Assembly: GCA_022561895.1 (NCBI GenBank)
Contig: JADFQH010000221.1
Span: 1 to 5,425 of the forward strand
Direction: 5' to 3'
DNA length: 5,425 nt
DNA from: Methanobacteriota archaeon
GTDB taxonomy: Archaea; Halobacteriota; Halobacteria; Halobacteriales; Halalkalicoccaceae
Position numbers and translations under genes: made by a program. Under the pieces are notes generated by a model, which did no database searches, had not been told where the DNA came from, and saw only the letters and a list, made by a program, of their open reading frames with translations. Positions 1 to 5,309 of the stretch are shown one piece after another. Each line of letters begins with the position of its first letter. Positions within the stretch are counted from its first letter, which is position 1.

Positions 1-493
1 AGCCGATCGCGACACCGCGTTGGCCGTGGCGAAACGGCCGCCCGCAGGTGTCGGTGACGATCACGGGAACCGAAAGCGCTTCGCTCAGTCGGGCGGCGCT
101 TTCCGTGGGGTGTTTCGGCAACAAGAGCAGTTCCTCCCCGCCAGTGTTCGAGCGGTCGATTCCGGCGTTCACACAAATGTGGCCAAAGCGGGTTTCGGTG
201 AGCAGGAAGGGAGCCTCCATGAGGAGTTCCGTGCTCTCCTCTAAGACGGCCTGGGCGAACCGGGAGTCTTTCTCCTCGTCGGTGATCTCTTCGAGGTGAG
301 CGGCGATCTCGCGTGCGCGCGGTCCGGCCGGGAACTCTGTGAGGTTCGCAAAGCGGCCTTCGGCCTTCGAGACGACGGTGCTCGCGAGACAGAGGATCGA
401 ATCGGGATCGAGATCGATCCGCTCTCGAACGAGCGTAGCGAGATCGTCGCCGGGCTGAATTTCGGGCAGGCCGGAGACGGGCTGGAGCTGCAT
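1..493 (-). CDS. cofE: Coenzyme F420-0:L-glutamate ligase, N-terminal 164 residues (runs off the left edge)
   Basis: CofE adds L-glutamate residues through gamma-linkages to F420-0 using GTP and divalent metal, finishing the cytoplasmic redox cofactor F420. The minus frame from the ATG at 493-491 is open to the window edge and gives 164 residues; family members are usually about 250, so roughly a third is missing. Recognisable blocks are QPVSGLPEIQPGDDL (residues 4-18), STVVSKAEGR (38-47), QAVLEES (81-87), a CVNAGIDRSN block (107-116) and VTDTCGRPFRHGQRGVAIG (146-164), all in the order expected for CofE. The ATG is supported by an AT-rich box about 25 bases upstream and by the family-like N-terminus. 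The gene stands alone in this view; the deacetylase upstream on the same strand is separated by 158 bases that include repeat element A. Identification is from remembered family motifs. Confidence 0.9.
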   Translation of the reverse strand, partial: MQLQPVSGLPEIQPGDDLATLVRERIDLDPDSILCLASTVVSKAEGRFANLTEFPAGPRAREIAAHLEEITDEEKDSRFAQAVLEESTELLMEAPFLLTETRFGHICVNAGIDRSNTGGEELLLLPKHPTESAARLSEALSVPVIVTDTCGRPFRHGQRGVAIG

Positions 494-513
494 ATCCCGA
501 ATCCGAGCGGGCC

Positions 514-522
514 GGTAAAAAG
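514..522 (-). promoter_or_regulatory. Probable TATA-like box of cofE
   Basis: On the minus strand this reads CTTTTTACC, the only AT-rich run in a GC-rich stretch, centred about 25 bases before the cofE ATG at 493. That spacing fits a leaderless haloarchaeal transcript starting at or next to the ATG. No Shine-Dalgarno sequence lies before the start. Element A begins 20 bases further upstream. Confidence 0.5.
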
Positions 523-542
523 ACCGCCGACACCGGCGAGGG

Positions 543-624
543 TATACTGTTGGACGTAAGCCGTGGAAGGATTTCGTATGAGCGCCACGGCGAAATACTG
601 CCGACCGTTACGTCCAACAGCATA
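543..624. repeat. 82-nt dyad-symmetric intergenic element, copy A
   Basis: The left arm TATACTGTTGGACGTAA (543-559) and right arm TTACGTCCAACAGCATA (608-624) are inverted repeats matching at 16 of 17 positions, separated by exactly 48 nt. The spacer is itself near-symmetric: 565-576 pairs with 591-602 at 10 of 12 positions (core ATTTCG/CGAAAT). An alternative perfect 7-bp pairing joins GCCGTGG (560-566) to CCACGGC (585-591). The element lies between the 3' end of the deacetylase (27 bases away) and the cofE promoter. Copy C at 5340-5421 has the same 17-48-17 layout. It could be a regulator site, a structured RNA or processing signal, or a miniature mobile element; no obvious target-site duplication flanks it. 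Confidence 0.75.
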
Positions 625-651
625 GGGGGAGGGCCGAAGCGAGTTCGACAG

Positions 652-1935
652 TTAGGCGTCGAGCAGTTCGGAGACCGTCACGACGTCGAGGTCGTGGCCG
701 TCGATCTCGTCGAGCAGCGCCTCGAACTCCTCTTCGGTCACGTCGTCAAGATCGCCATCGCCGACGCCGTGGACCATCGTCACGACGGTCTGGTTGTACT
801 TCGCCGCGAGGTCGAACATCTCCGAGAGCGCCGACGCGTCGTGGCCGTTGACCCGCGAGATCATATGACCTTCCGCTGGCGGGGCCACGCCGGGCTGGCC
901 GCCGAAGATGTACGAGGTCTCGAAGACTTCCCTTACGTCCTCGATGGATTCGGCGTCCATCCGGTTGTACGGCACGAAGTAGTGCTGTGCGCCCTCCTCG
1001 TCGATCCGGTTTGCGATGTAATCGCGCTCGCGCTCGAGATACTCGATCCGTTCCTCACTCGAATCGAACTCCGGCAGCGCACTGTGGGGATGCGAGGAGA
1101 TGTCCCAGCCGGCGTCGCGCAGTTCGCGACACTGCTCGGTCGTCAGGCGGTTCTGACGGTTGAGCGAACTCGGGATGATCGCCGCAACGCCCGGCCAGCC
1201 GCGCTCTTCGAGCATCGGGTACGCGGTGGTGTACTGGCTCGCAACGCTGTCGTCGAACGTGAGGACGGCGTAGCCCTGATCGGCGCTTTCGGTCGCACGG
1301 AGATCGTCGATCATGAAGCTGGCCGAGCCCTCGGCACCCTGTCGGGACACGACGTAGATCCGAAGCTCCCGAATGTCGCTGAGATCGGGCTCGCCAACCT
1401 CGCCCGTCCAGCCGGCCTCCATGCGGAGCCAGCCGTCGAACTCTCCGGGGATCGAACGTGCGCTTTCGAGCGTGTCGGACCGGCCGGGTGCGCGTGCTTC
1501 GAGAACCACGCGGGCGGGCAGCGGCGATTCGACCTTGACTGCGAGCGAGAGATGCTGTCCCTCGATGTCCAGCCCATCGCGGAAGACGCGGTATGCACCC
1601 GCCGATTCGTCCTCGTCGTCGGACTCGACACGCAGCGCGTGATCGCCGACGAGCGCGTCGTCGCTCCGCTCGACGGTCGTATGCTCCTCGTTCAACGGGA
1701 ACCACTCGCTCTCCTCGAAGTCGTCGATCAGGTCGCCCGACGCGATCGCGGGGGCGGTGACGTCTTGCTCCTCGTAGTCATCATCAGGGGCGGGGTCCTC
1801 ACCGTTCTCGTCGCCGTTGCCGTTTTCGTCATCCTCGTCTCCGTTACCGAAGTCCAACGAACCCGTACAGCCCGCGAGGGCGGCGGTTCCCAGTCCAACG
1901 GTGGTGATAAACGTTCGGCGGTGTTGCTTGGTCAT
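652..1935 (-). CDS. Secreted lipoprotein with NodB-like polysaccharide deacetylase domain
   Basis: A 427-residue protein, probably anchored outside the cell membrane and acting on a surface or extracellular polysaccharide. Residues 1-23 form a twin-arginine signal (RR at 6-7, hydrophobic 9-21) ending in the lipobox LAGC, with Cys23 the likely lipidated residue. An Asp/Glu/Gly/Asn-rich linker covers about 27-58. Residues 65-215 look like a beta-sandwich, carbohydrate-binding-like domain (DLIDDFE start, FMIDDLRA end). The NodB-like domain follows: LTFDD (225-229), SSHPH (280-284), FVPYNR (320-325) and VVTMVHG (384-390). The metal site is divergent: four residues after His282 there is Ala286 where a classical H(S/T)xxH has His, and the RxPYG arginine is not evident. 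The substrate is therefore unknown and catalysis uncertain. The ATG at 1935 is fixed by the signal peptide and a TATA-like box just upstream. It appears monocistronic. Confidence 0.88.
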   Translation of the reverse strand: MTKQHRRTFITTVGLGTAALAGCTGSLDFGNGDEDDENGNGDENGEDPAPDDDYEEQDVTAPAIASGDLIDDFEESEWFPLNEEHTTVERSDDALVGDHALRVESDDEDESAGAYRVFRDGLDIEGQHLSLAVKVESPLPARVVLEARAPGRSDTLESARSIPGEFDGWLRMEAGWTGEVGEPDLSDIRELRIYVVSRQGAEGSASFMIDDLRATESADQGYAVLTFDDSVASQYTTAYPMLEERGWPGVAAIIPSSLNRQNRLTTEQCRELRDAGWDISSHPHSALPEFDSSEERIEYLERERDYIANRIDEEGAQHYFVPYNRMDAESIEDVREVFETSYIFGGQPGVAPPAEGHMISRVNGHDASALSEMFDLAAKYNQTVVTMVHGVGDGDLDDVTEEEFEALLDEIDGHDLDVVTVSELLDA

Positions 1936-1945
1936 GTCTCGGTCG

Positions 1946-1972
1946 AACTATACGGCCGAGATATGTATAGTT
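1946..1972. repeat. Perfect 8-bp inverted repeat across the deacetylase promoter
   Basis: AACTATAC (1946-1953) and GTATAGTT (1965-1972) are exact inverted repeats with an 11-nt spacer, so their centres are 19 bases apart, close to two helical turns. The right arm is part of the TATA-like box and the left arm lies between that box and the ATG. The position suits an operator, but the arms may also be AT-rich promoter sequence that is symmetric by chance. Confidence 0.45.
1961..1972 (-). promoter_or_regulatory. Probable TATA box of the deacetylase gene
   Basis: On the minus strand this reads AACTATACATAT, centred about 30 bases before the ATG at 1935, giving a predicted start of transcription within a few bases of the start codon. 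It overlaps the right arm of an inverted repeat (1946-1953/1965-1972), so a repressor bound there could block TBP. Confidence 0.5.
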
Positions 1973-2001
1973 AATTAGGTATTAAACGAGCGAATTAGGT
2001 A
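1973..2001. repeat. AATTAGGTA direct repeat, 20-nt period, upstream of the deacetylase
   Basis: AATTAGGTA occurs at 1973-1981 and again at 1993-2001, exactly 20 nt apart (about two turns), directly upstream of the TATA-like box of the minus-strand gene. The spacing would put both copies on one DNA face, as for an activator dimer site. The region is AT-rich, which raises the chance of coincidence. Confidence 0.35.
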
Positions 2002-2049
2002 ATGAATAGTTAGATTGAAGATGTTCCACATTCGAGATGACCGCCACTG

Positions 2050-2151
2050 ATAGGGATTATCGTAACCAGCTGGATCGTTTCTTGTGTTCCCACGATCCGC
2101 GTCGGTCGGTTAGCGAACCGGAAAACTACGAGTCTTTACAATAATCCCTAT
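2050..2151. repeat. 102-nt stem-forming intergenic element B
   Basis: ATAGGGATTATCGTAA (2050-2065) and TTACAATAATCCCTAT (2136-2151) are inverted repeats matching at 15 of 16 positions, 70 nt apart. Two further perfect hairpins sit inside: GGATCGT (2072-2078) with ACGATCC (2092-2098), and CGGTT (2107-2111) with AACCG (2116-2120). Together they could fold as an outer stem closing two side hairpins. The inner ends GTAA and TTAC match those of elements A and C, but the rest of the arm differs and the spacer is longer, so common origin is uncertain. It lies 115 bases upstream of the deacetylase start and over 300 bases from the globin. No clear target-site duplication is visible. Confidence 0.6.
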
Positions 2152-2399
2152 GAGAAGCGGATGGCCGAACACGAGCGCCGGGCGCAGTGGAAAGAGCCAA
2201 ACAGTTCGGTAGAGTAGCGCTACCGACGGCAGTGACGAAGAGTTACCCCCACCGAGCCCCGTGTGACGAGGGATTCATCCGAGCCGTCTCATCGTTCTAT
2301 CGCGACGGCAGCCGGTCAGCAACGGCCCAACCGCGAAACTGGCTCCGCTTAGTAGAGCCAATTTCGATGATCTCGGAGCGGACACAGCCGGTGGGATGC
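2152..2399. other. Gene-free stretch, nothing recognised
   Basis: About 250 bases between element B and the globin promoter region. The open frames here are short or give sequence of no recognisable family, for example a 18-codon frame starting at 2161. A small hairpin TGGCTC (2340-2345)/GAGCCA (2355-2360) is present without a following T-run. No tRNA-like or other RNA structure was recognised. It may be decayed coding sequence or regulatory DNA. Confidence 0.5.
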
Positions 2400-2438
2400 C
2401 GTGATTCTCACGCTGTTGTACCGAGTCAGAAAATCACG
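2400..2438. repeat. CGTGA/TCACG inverted repeats just upstream of the globin promoter
   Basis: CGTGATTCTCACG (2400-2412) is a palindrome with 5-bp arms. Its CGTGATT also pairs perfectly over 7 bp with AATCACG at 2432-2438. The second site ends immediately before the AT-rich globin promoter. Position and symmetry suit a regulator binding site controlling the globin, but no factor can be named. Confidence 0.35.
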
Positions 2439-2440
2439 TA

Positions 2441-2454
2441 CTATTATTATAAAT
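2441..2454 (+). promoter_or_regulatory. Globin promoter, AT-rich TATA region
   Basis: The run CTATTATTATAAAT lies 16-30 bases before the globin ATGs at 2470 and 2473, in an otherwise GC-rich context. Its TATAAA (2448-2453) is slightly close for a leaderless start, while the upstream half of the run is at the usual distance. No Shine-Dalgarno sequence separates it from the start codon. Confidence 0.6.
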
Positions 2455-2469
2455 TAGTCCTAAACCGGT

Positions 2470-2952
2470 ATGATGTCCGAACCAGAAGGTGCGGAGACCA
2501 AGCCAGAGACTGCGGAGACAGGTGATGGGGAGTCGCTGTACGAGCGCCTCGGCGGCGACTACGGCATTGCTGCGGCGGTGGACGATCTGGTCGACCGTCT
2601 GTACGAGAACGATACCGTCAATCAGAACCCCGCAGTACAGGAGTTCCACGACGAGGAAGGACAGCCCGGCTTCAAGTATCTCGTTACCGCGTGGTCCATC
2701 GAAGCGACCGGCGGGCCGGAGATCTATGCGGGTCGCGACATGGAAGAGGCGCATATGGACCTCGATGTCACCGAACGCGAGTTCGACGTCGTCTATACGG
2801 AGATCGAGACCAGCCTCTACCAGCTGGGCGTGCCCGAACGGGAGATGGACGAGTTCATGGAGATCATCGAGAGCTACCGAGATATGGTGGTCGCCGACCG
2901 CGACTACGAGGAGGATCCAGGCTTCGTCGAGAGCCCAGGCACCGCCGAGTGA
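2470..2952 (+). CDS. Group 1 truncated haemoglobin (2-on-2 globin)
   Basis: A 160-residue cytoplasmic haem protein; related proteins bind O2 or NO and serve in NO detoxification, oxygen handling or sensing, but the ligand here is not shown. After a 20-residue acidic, low-complexity N-terminal extension come the globin blocks SLYERLGG (22-29), AAAVDDLVDRLY (34-45), NQNPAVQEFH (51-60), GFKYLVTAW (67-75) and TGGPEIYAGRDMEEAH (80-95). His95 is the expected proximal haem ligand. The chain extends past the core to an acidic tail. The B10 tyrosine of classical group 1 proteins appears to be Val41; the NPAV/GFKYLVT pattern resembles a subgroup that also lacks it. Two adjacent ATGs (2470, 2473) are possible starts. 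It stands alone, with its own AT-rich promoter and upstream symmetric sites. The family is clear; the role is inferred. Confidence 0.9.
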   Translation: MMSEPEGAETKPETAETGDGESLYERLGGDYGIAAAVDDLVDRLYENDTVNQNPAVQEFHDEEGQPGFKYLVTAWSIEATGGPEIYAGRDMEEAHMDLDVTEREFDVVYTEIETSLYQLGVPEREMDEFMEIIESYRDMVVADRDYEEDPGFVESPGTAE

Positions 2953-3122
2953 AGGCCGCTCTTACAGTTGTCCGGTTTCAACTCATGGCGTTCGAGTAAC
3001 CGAGTCGAGTGAACAGTACCGTTTTCCGTGTCGAAATCACCGCTTTCTAAGATAACGACAGCGTAGTCCGCGACCGTCGCGTTCTCGCAACGTTCAACCA
3101 CCTCGTGAGCAATAGCATTCGT

Positions 3123-4052
3123 ATGCAGATCGATCAGTTGGGAATCCACGACTCCGTGAGTGCCGTTTTCCCGCCCGAACAGCTACGTAAAGCGCTTTCG
3201 GACCAACCGCCGGCGGTCGTCGTGGTGGGCGATGACCGAGAGGAGATCGACGCCTGTGACGCGGTCGTTACGTTCGCGTACGAGGAGGCGTTTCTCGAAC
3301 TCGATTGGATCCACTCGATTCAGGCTGGCTACGACCGATTTCCGCTCGAGGAGCTAGAGAAACGGGAGATCGTTCTGACGAACAGCACCGGGATCCACGG
3401 CACGAGCGTCGGCGAAACGGTCGTCGGATACATGCTCATGTTCGCGCGCCGACTCGGCCAGTACGCCCGCCAGCAGGAGCGAAAACAGTGGAAGCGCCCG
3501 GAGTGGAACGTTCCGTTCACCCTCGCGGACGAGTCGGTCTGTGTCGTCGGTCTCGGAACCCTCGGGCGGGGAGTCGCCGAGCGAGCCAACGCGATAGGAA
3601 TGGAGGTGACGGGGGTTCGAAGAAGCGAGACCCCCGTCGAGGGAGTCGATCGGGTTTATGCGAACGAGGACCTACACGAGGCGATCTCGCAAGCGACGTT
3701 CGTCGTGCTCGCGGTCCCGCTGACCGAGAACACAGAAGAACTGCTCGGCGAGGCGGAGTTCGAGGCCATGGACGAGGAGAGCTACATCATCAACGTTTCT
3801 CGAGGAGCGGTCCTCGATCAGAACGCGCTCGTCTCCGCACTCGAAGCGGGAGAGATCCGGGGAGCGGCGCTCGACGTGTTCGAGAGCGAGCCCCTCCCCG
3901 AACAGTCACCGCTATGGGGAATGGACGACGTGATCGTCACGCCACACGCGGCGGCCTACACGCGCGAGTACTACGAGGAGATCGCGACGTTGGTGAGAAA
4001 GAACGTCGAACGAATCGAGAAGGGGGAGTCGTTCGAAAATCGGGTCGTCTGA
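3123..4052 (+). CDS. D-isomer-specific 2-hydroxyacid dehydrogenase, NAD(P)-dependent
   Basis: A 309-residue cytoplasmic oxidoreductase that interconverts a 2-keto acid and a D-2-hydroxy acid; the substrate cannot be read from the sequence. The Rossmann motif GLGTLG is at 143-148. Family catalytic residues are visible: Arg227 in INVSRGAVLD, Glu256 in DVFESEPLP and His275 in TPHAAA. VTGVRRS (162-168) puts two Arg and a Ser after the second beta strand, which suggests NADP(H) preference as in related GhrA-like and haloarchaeal enzymes. The ATG at 3123 is chosen because MQIDQLGIHDSV looks like the family start; a GTG at 3105 would add six residues. No close TATA-like box or Shine-Dalgarno is visible; CTTTCTAAGATAA near 3043-3055 is the best AT-rich candidate and would give a leader. 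The stop overlaps the next start by one base (TGATG). Confidence 0.92.
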   Translation: MQIDQLGIHDSVSAVFPPEQLRKALSDQPPAVVVVGDDREEIDACDAVVTFAYEEAFLELDWIHSIQAGYDRFPLEELEKREIVLTNSTGIHGTSVGETVVGYMLMFARRLGQYARQQERKQWKRPEWNVPFTLADESVCVVGLGTLGRGVAERANAIGMEVTGVRRSETPVEGVDRVYANEDLHEAISQATFVVLAVPLTENTEELLGEAEFEAMDEESYIINVSRGAVLDQNALVSALEAGEIRGAALDVFESEPLPEQSPLWGMDDVIVTPHAAAYTREYYEEIATLVRKNVERIEKGESFENRVV

Positions 4053-4315
4053 TGGCGCTGCTTCGCGCACGACTCTCGAACGCGCTGTTCGCCCACTGGC
4101 GGTGGTACGCACGGAGTGAGCGCGGGGCGCTCTTTACGGGGACGATCGAGCACGAGCCGTGGCGGGTCGCACCGGCGGCAGCGACGATCAGCGTAGATGG
4201 ACTGTTCGGAGCAAGCGGGTTCGAGCCACCTGGAGGCGCTCCCGTGACGCATATCGATTCGCCGTCTCCGATCACTGTCGAATCGGTCGCTCCGGCACGA
4301 CTCACTCGGCGGTGA
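4052..4315 (+). pseudogene. DUF2071 (YqjF-like) protein with large internal deletion
   Basis: An 87-residue frame whose ATG shares one base with the dehydrogenase stop, so it is probably cotranscribed. Its first 16 residues (MALLRARLSNALFAHW) resemble the N-terminus of DUF2071 proteins, where an RxxLFAHW-type start is usual. From about residue 17 (RWYARSERGALFTGTIEHEPW) it resembles the C-terminal part of the same family (a Y-R-x-Y segment followed by a xxHEPWxL motif, then a G-F-x-x-P and a closing strand). Full-length members are about 230-240 residues, so roughly 150 middle residues appear to be lost, and the frame is kept across the junction. This could be a dead remnant still read by chance, or a short protein in use. 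DUF2071 has no established biochemical role. The family match is from memory of conserved motifs. The 3' end overlaps the facing gene by 14 bases. Confidence 0.6.
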
Positions 4316-4316
4316 G
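4301..4316. other. Small hairpin containing both convergent stop codons
   Basis: CTCAC (4301-4305) and GTGAG (4312-4316) are perfect inverted repeats around a 6-nt loop. The plus-strand stop (4313-4315) and the minus-strand stop (4304-4302) each fall inside an arm. It has no adjacent T-run, so a terminator role is only a possibility; the symmetry may follow simply from two TGA stops placed face to face. Confidence 0.3.
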
Positions 4317-4613
4317 TCCCCACTCCTCGTCGGTGATTCGCTCGCTCGCAAGCGCCTCATCGTCCCCGACCACCCGGATCGAAAACGCCTCGCCATCGCG
4401 TTCGACCTGCAGGTTCATCGTCATCGTATCGACGTTGAACTCCTGTTCACGCGGTTCGGGCGAAGATCCCTCTCGGTCCGGGAGTAACCCGTACTCCTCG
4501 TAGTCGATCCACGTGGACCCCTCGATTAGCCCATCATAATCATAGACGTCGGCGGTGATTCCCTCGCCGTTCTCCGCTTCCTCGATCCGGAACGTGTAGG
4601 TCTCCATCGCCAT
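4302..4613 (-). CDS. Small acidic protein of unknown function
   Basis: A 103-residue protein that I do not recognise. It is strongly acidic, has no cysteine, no signal peptide and no membrane segment, so it should be a soluble cytoplasmic protein. The alternating pattern in METYTFRIEEAENGEG, ITADVYDYDG, NVDTMTMNLQVERDG and AFSIRVVGDDE suggests mostly beta strands. The ATG at 4613 (or the second ATG at 4607) is preferred to a TTG further upstream because an AT-rich box sits 24-33 bases before it. It is 72 bases downstream of engB on the same strand and converges with the plus-strand DUF2071 remnant, overlapping its end by 14 bases. Halophile-like composition and a well-placed promoter argue that it is real. 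Nothing links it functionally to engB except adjacency. Confidence 0.7.
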   Translation of the reverse strand: MAMETYTFRIEEAENGEGITADVYDYDGLIEGSTWIDYEEYGLLPDREGSSPEPREQEFNVDTMTMNLQVERDGEAFSIRVVGDDEALASERITDEEWGLTAE

Positions 4614-4636
4614 ACTCTGGATACGAACGCCGAGCG

Positions 4637-4646
4637 CCAAAAAGCC
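4637..4646 (-). promoter_or_regulatory. T-run serving as probable promoter box of the small protein and possible engB termination site
   Basis: On the minus strand this reads GGCTTTTTGG, centred about 28 bases before the ATG at 4613, the leaderless spacing seen for cofE. The same T5 run follows a GC-rich CCGGCCCCGG and lies about 40 bases after the engB stop, so it could also act as an archaeal oligo-T terminator. The sequence does not separate the two roles. Confidence 0.4.
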
Positions 4647-4685
4647 GGGGCCGGATGCTGCGGGACGCGGGCGAAACAGACGAGA

Positions 4686-5309
4686 TTACTCGACGATGAA
4701 CTGCAAGAGCGCGTCGCGGTTCTGTGCGCGCAAATGTGTTTCGAGCGCCTCTCTGAGAGGGGTGATCTGTCCGCGTTTTGCGGAGATCGGCGCGATCGTA
4801 TCGCGCCACTGCTGGTGCGGTGGAGTGAGTCCGAGGCGTTCACAGAGTTCATCGAGGCGCTCATCCCGGTCGTCGACCTTATCCATCTTGTTGACCGCGA
4901 CAACAGTAGAAATCCCGATCTCCTGGAGGAATCCGAACATTTCGACGTCGTGAGGGATCTCGCCGCGCTCGGTGTGGCGGTCGATGATGTCGATGACGGC
5001 CTTCCCGTCGACGACGAGCACGCCCACCAGAATTTTCTCGCTATTCTCCTCGATATACCGCACCACGTCGGTTTTGATCCCTTCTCGTGTACCCTCATCA
5101 ACCCCTTCCATGAAGCCGAATCCGGGGAGATCAGTGAAGGTGAAATCGGCGCTCGCCCAGTCGTAGTGGTTTGGTGAGCGGGTCACGCCGGGCTTTTTGC
5201 CCGTTGTGAACGTATGGCCGGTAAACTCCCGCATCAGCGTGGACTTGCCGACGTTCGACCGCCCCACGAAGACGATCTCTGCTTCCCTATCGGGTCGCCC
5301 TTCGAACAT
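4686..5309 (-). CDS. engB: EngB/YihA-type GTP-binding protein
   Basis: A TRAFAC-class GTPase of 207 residues; bacterial relatives assist large ribosomal subunit assembly, and the archaeal role is presumed similar. All G motifs are present: G1 GRSNVGKST (16-24), the G2 region PGVTRSP (40-46) with its Thr at 43, G3 DLPGFG (60-65), G4 NKMD (140-143) and G5 SAKRG (176-180). Length fits a single G domain with a short C-terminal helix. An ATG three codons upstream (5318) is in frame, but the TATA box at 5333-5338 is centred 26 to 27 bases before the ATG at 5309, matching a leaderless transcript there, and MFEGRPDREAEIVFVGRS is a typical family start. Element C abuts the TATA box on the upstream side, so expression may be affected by whatever acts on it. 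Confidence 0.93.
   Translation of the reverse strand: MFEGRPDREAEIVFVGRSNVGKSTLMREFTGHTFTTGKKPGVTRSPNHYDWASADFTFTDLPGFGFMEGVDEGTREGIKTDVVRYIEENSEKILVGVLVVDGKAVIDIIDRHTERGEIPHDVEMFGFLQEIGISTVVAVNKMDKVDDRDERLDELCERLGLTPPHQQWRDTIAPISAKRGQITPLREALETHLRAQNRDALLQFIVE

Noticed and set aside
241..588. Minus-strand and plus-strand open frames overlapping the cofE start region
   Set aside because: The compositions (Ser/Arg/Pro-rich) are typical of shadow frames, and the CofE motifs lie in a different minus frame that reaches the window edge.
550..1974. Long plus-strand open frame of 474 codons, longer than the deacetylase on the opposite strand
   Set aside because: It is the antisense of the deacetylase. 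The minus strand carries a coherent Tat lipoprotein signal, an acidic linker and NodB motifs; the plus frame gives Arg/Val-rich sequence with no recognisable family and no promoter at its start.
2161..2217. Eighteen-codon plus-strand frame (MAEHERRAQW...) just after element B
   Set aside because: Too short to judge, without a promoter at the usual distance or any recognised relative; noted only as part of the uninterpreted stretch.
2187..2525. Plus-strand open frame of 112 codons running into the globin gene
   Set aside because: It is out of frame with the globin, passes straight through its promoter, and has no recognisable domain or halophile-like acidity.
2966..2983. AGTTG/CAACT hairpin after the globin stop as a terminator
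   Set aside because: Only 5 bp of stem with no T-run following, so no basis for calling a terminator.
3069..3081. 13-bp palindrome CGCGACCGTCGCG upstream of the dehydrogenase
   Set aside because: In a GC-rich genome with frequent CG and TCG words such short palindromes are expected by chance, and it is not placed against a visible promoter.
3305..4051. First three quarters of a long plus-strand open frame ending at 4315
   Set aside because: This part is an Arg-rich shadow of the dehydrogenase in another frame. Only the last 87 codons (from 4052) look like protein, and these are annotated as the DUF2071 remnant.
4526..5101. Minus and plus frames overlapping engB (Ser/Arg-rich)
   Set aside because: Shadow frames; the engB frame has all five GTPase motifs.
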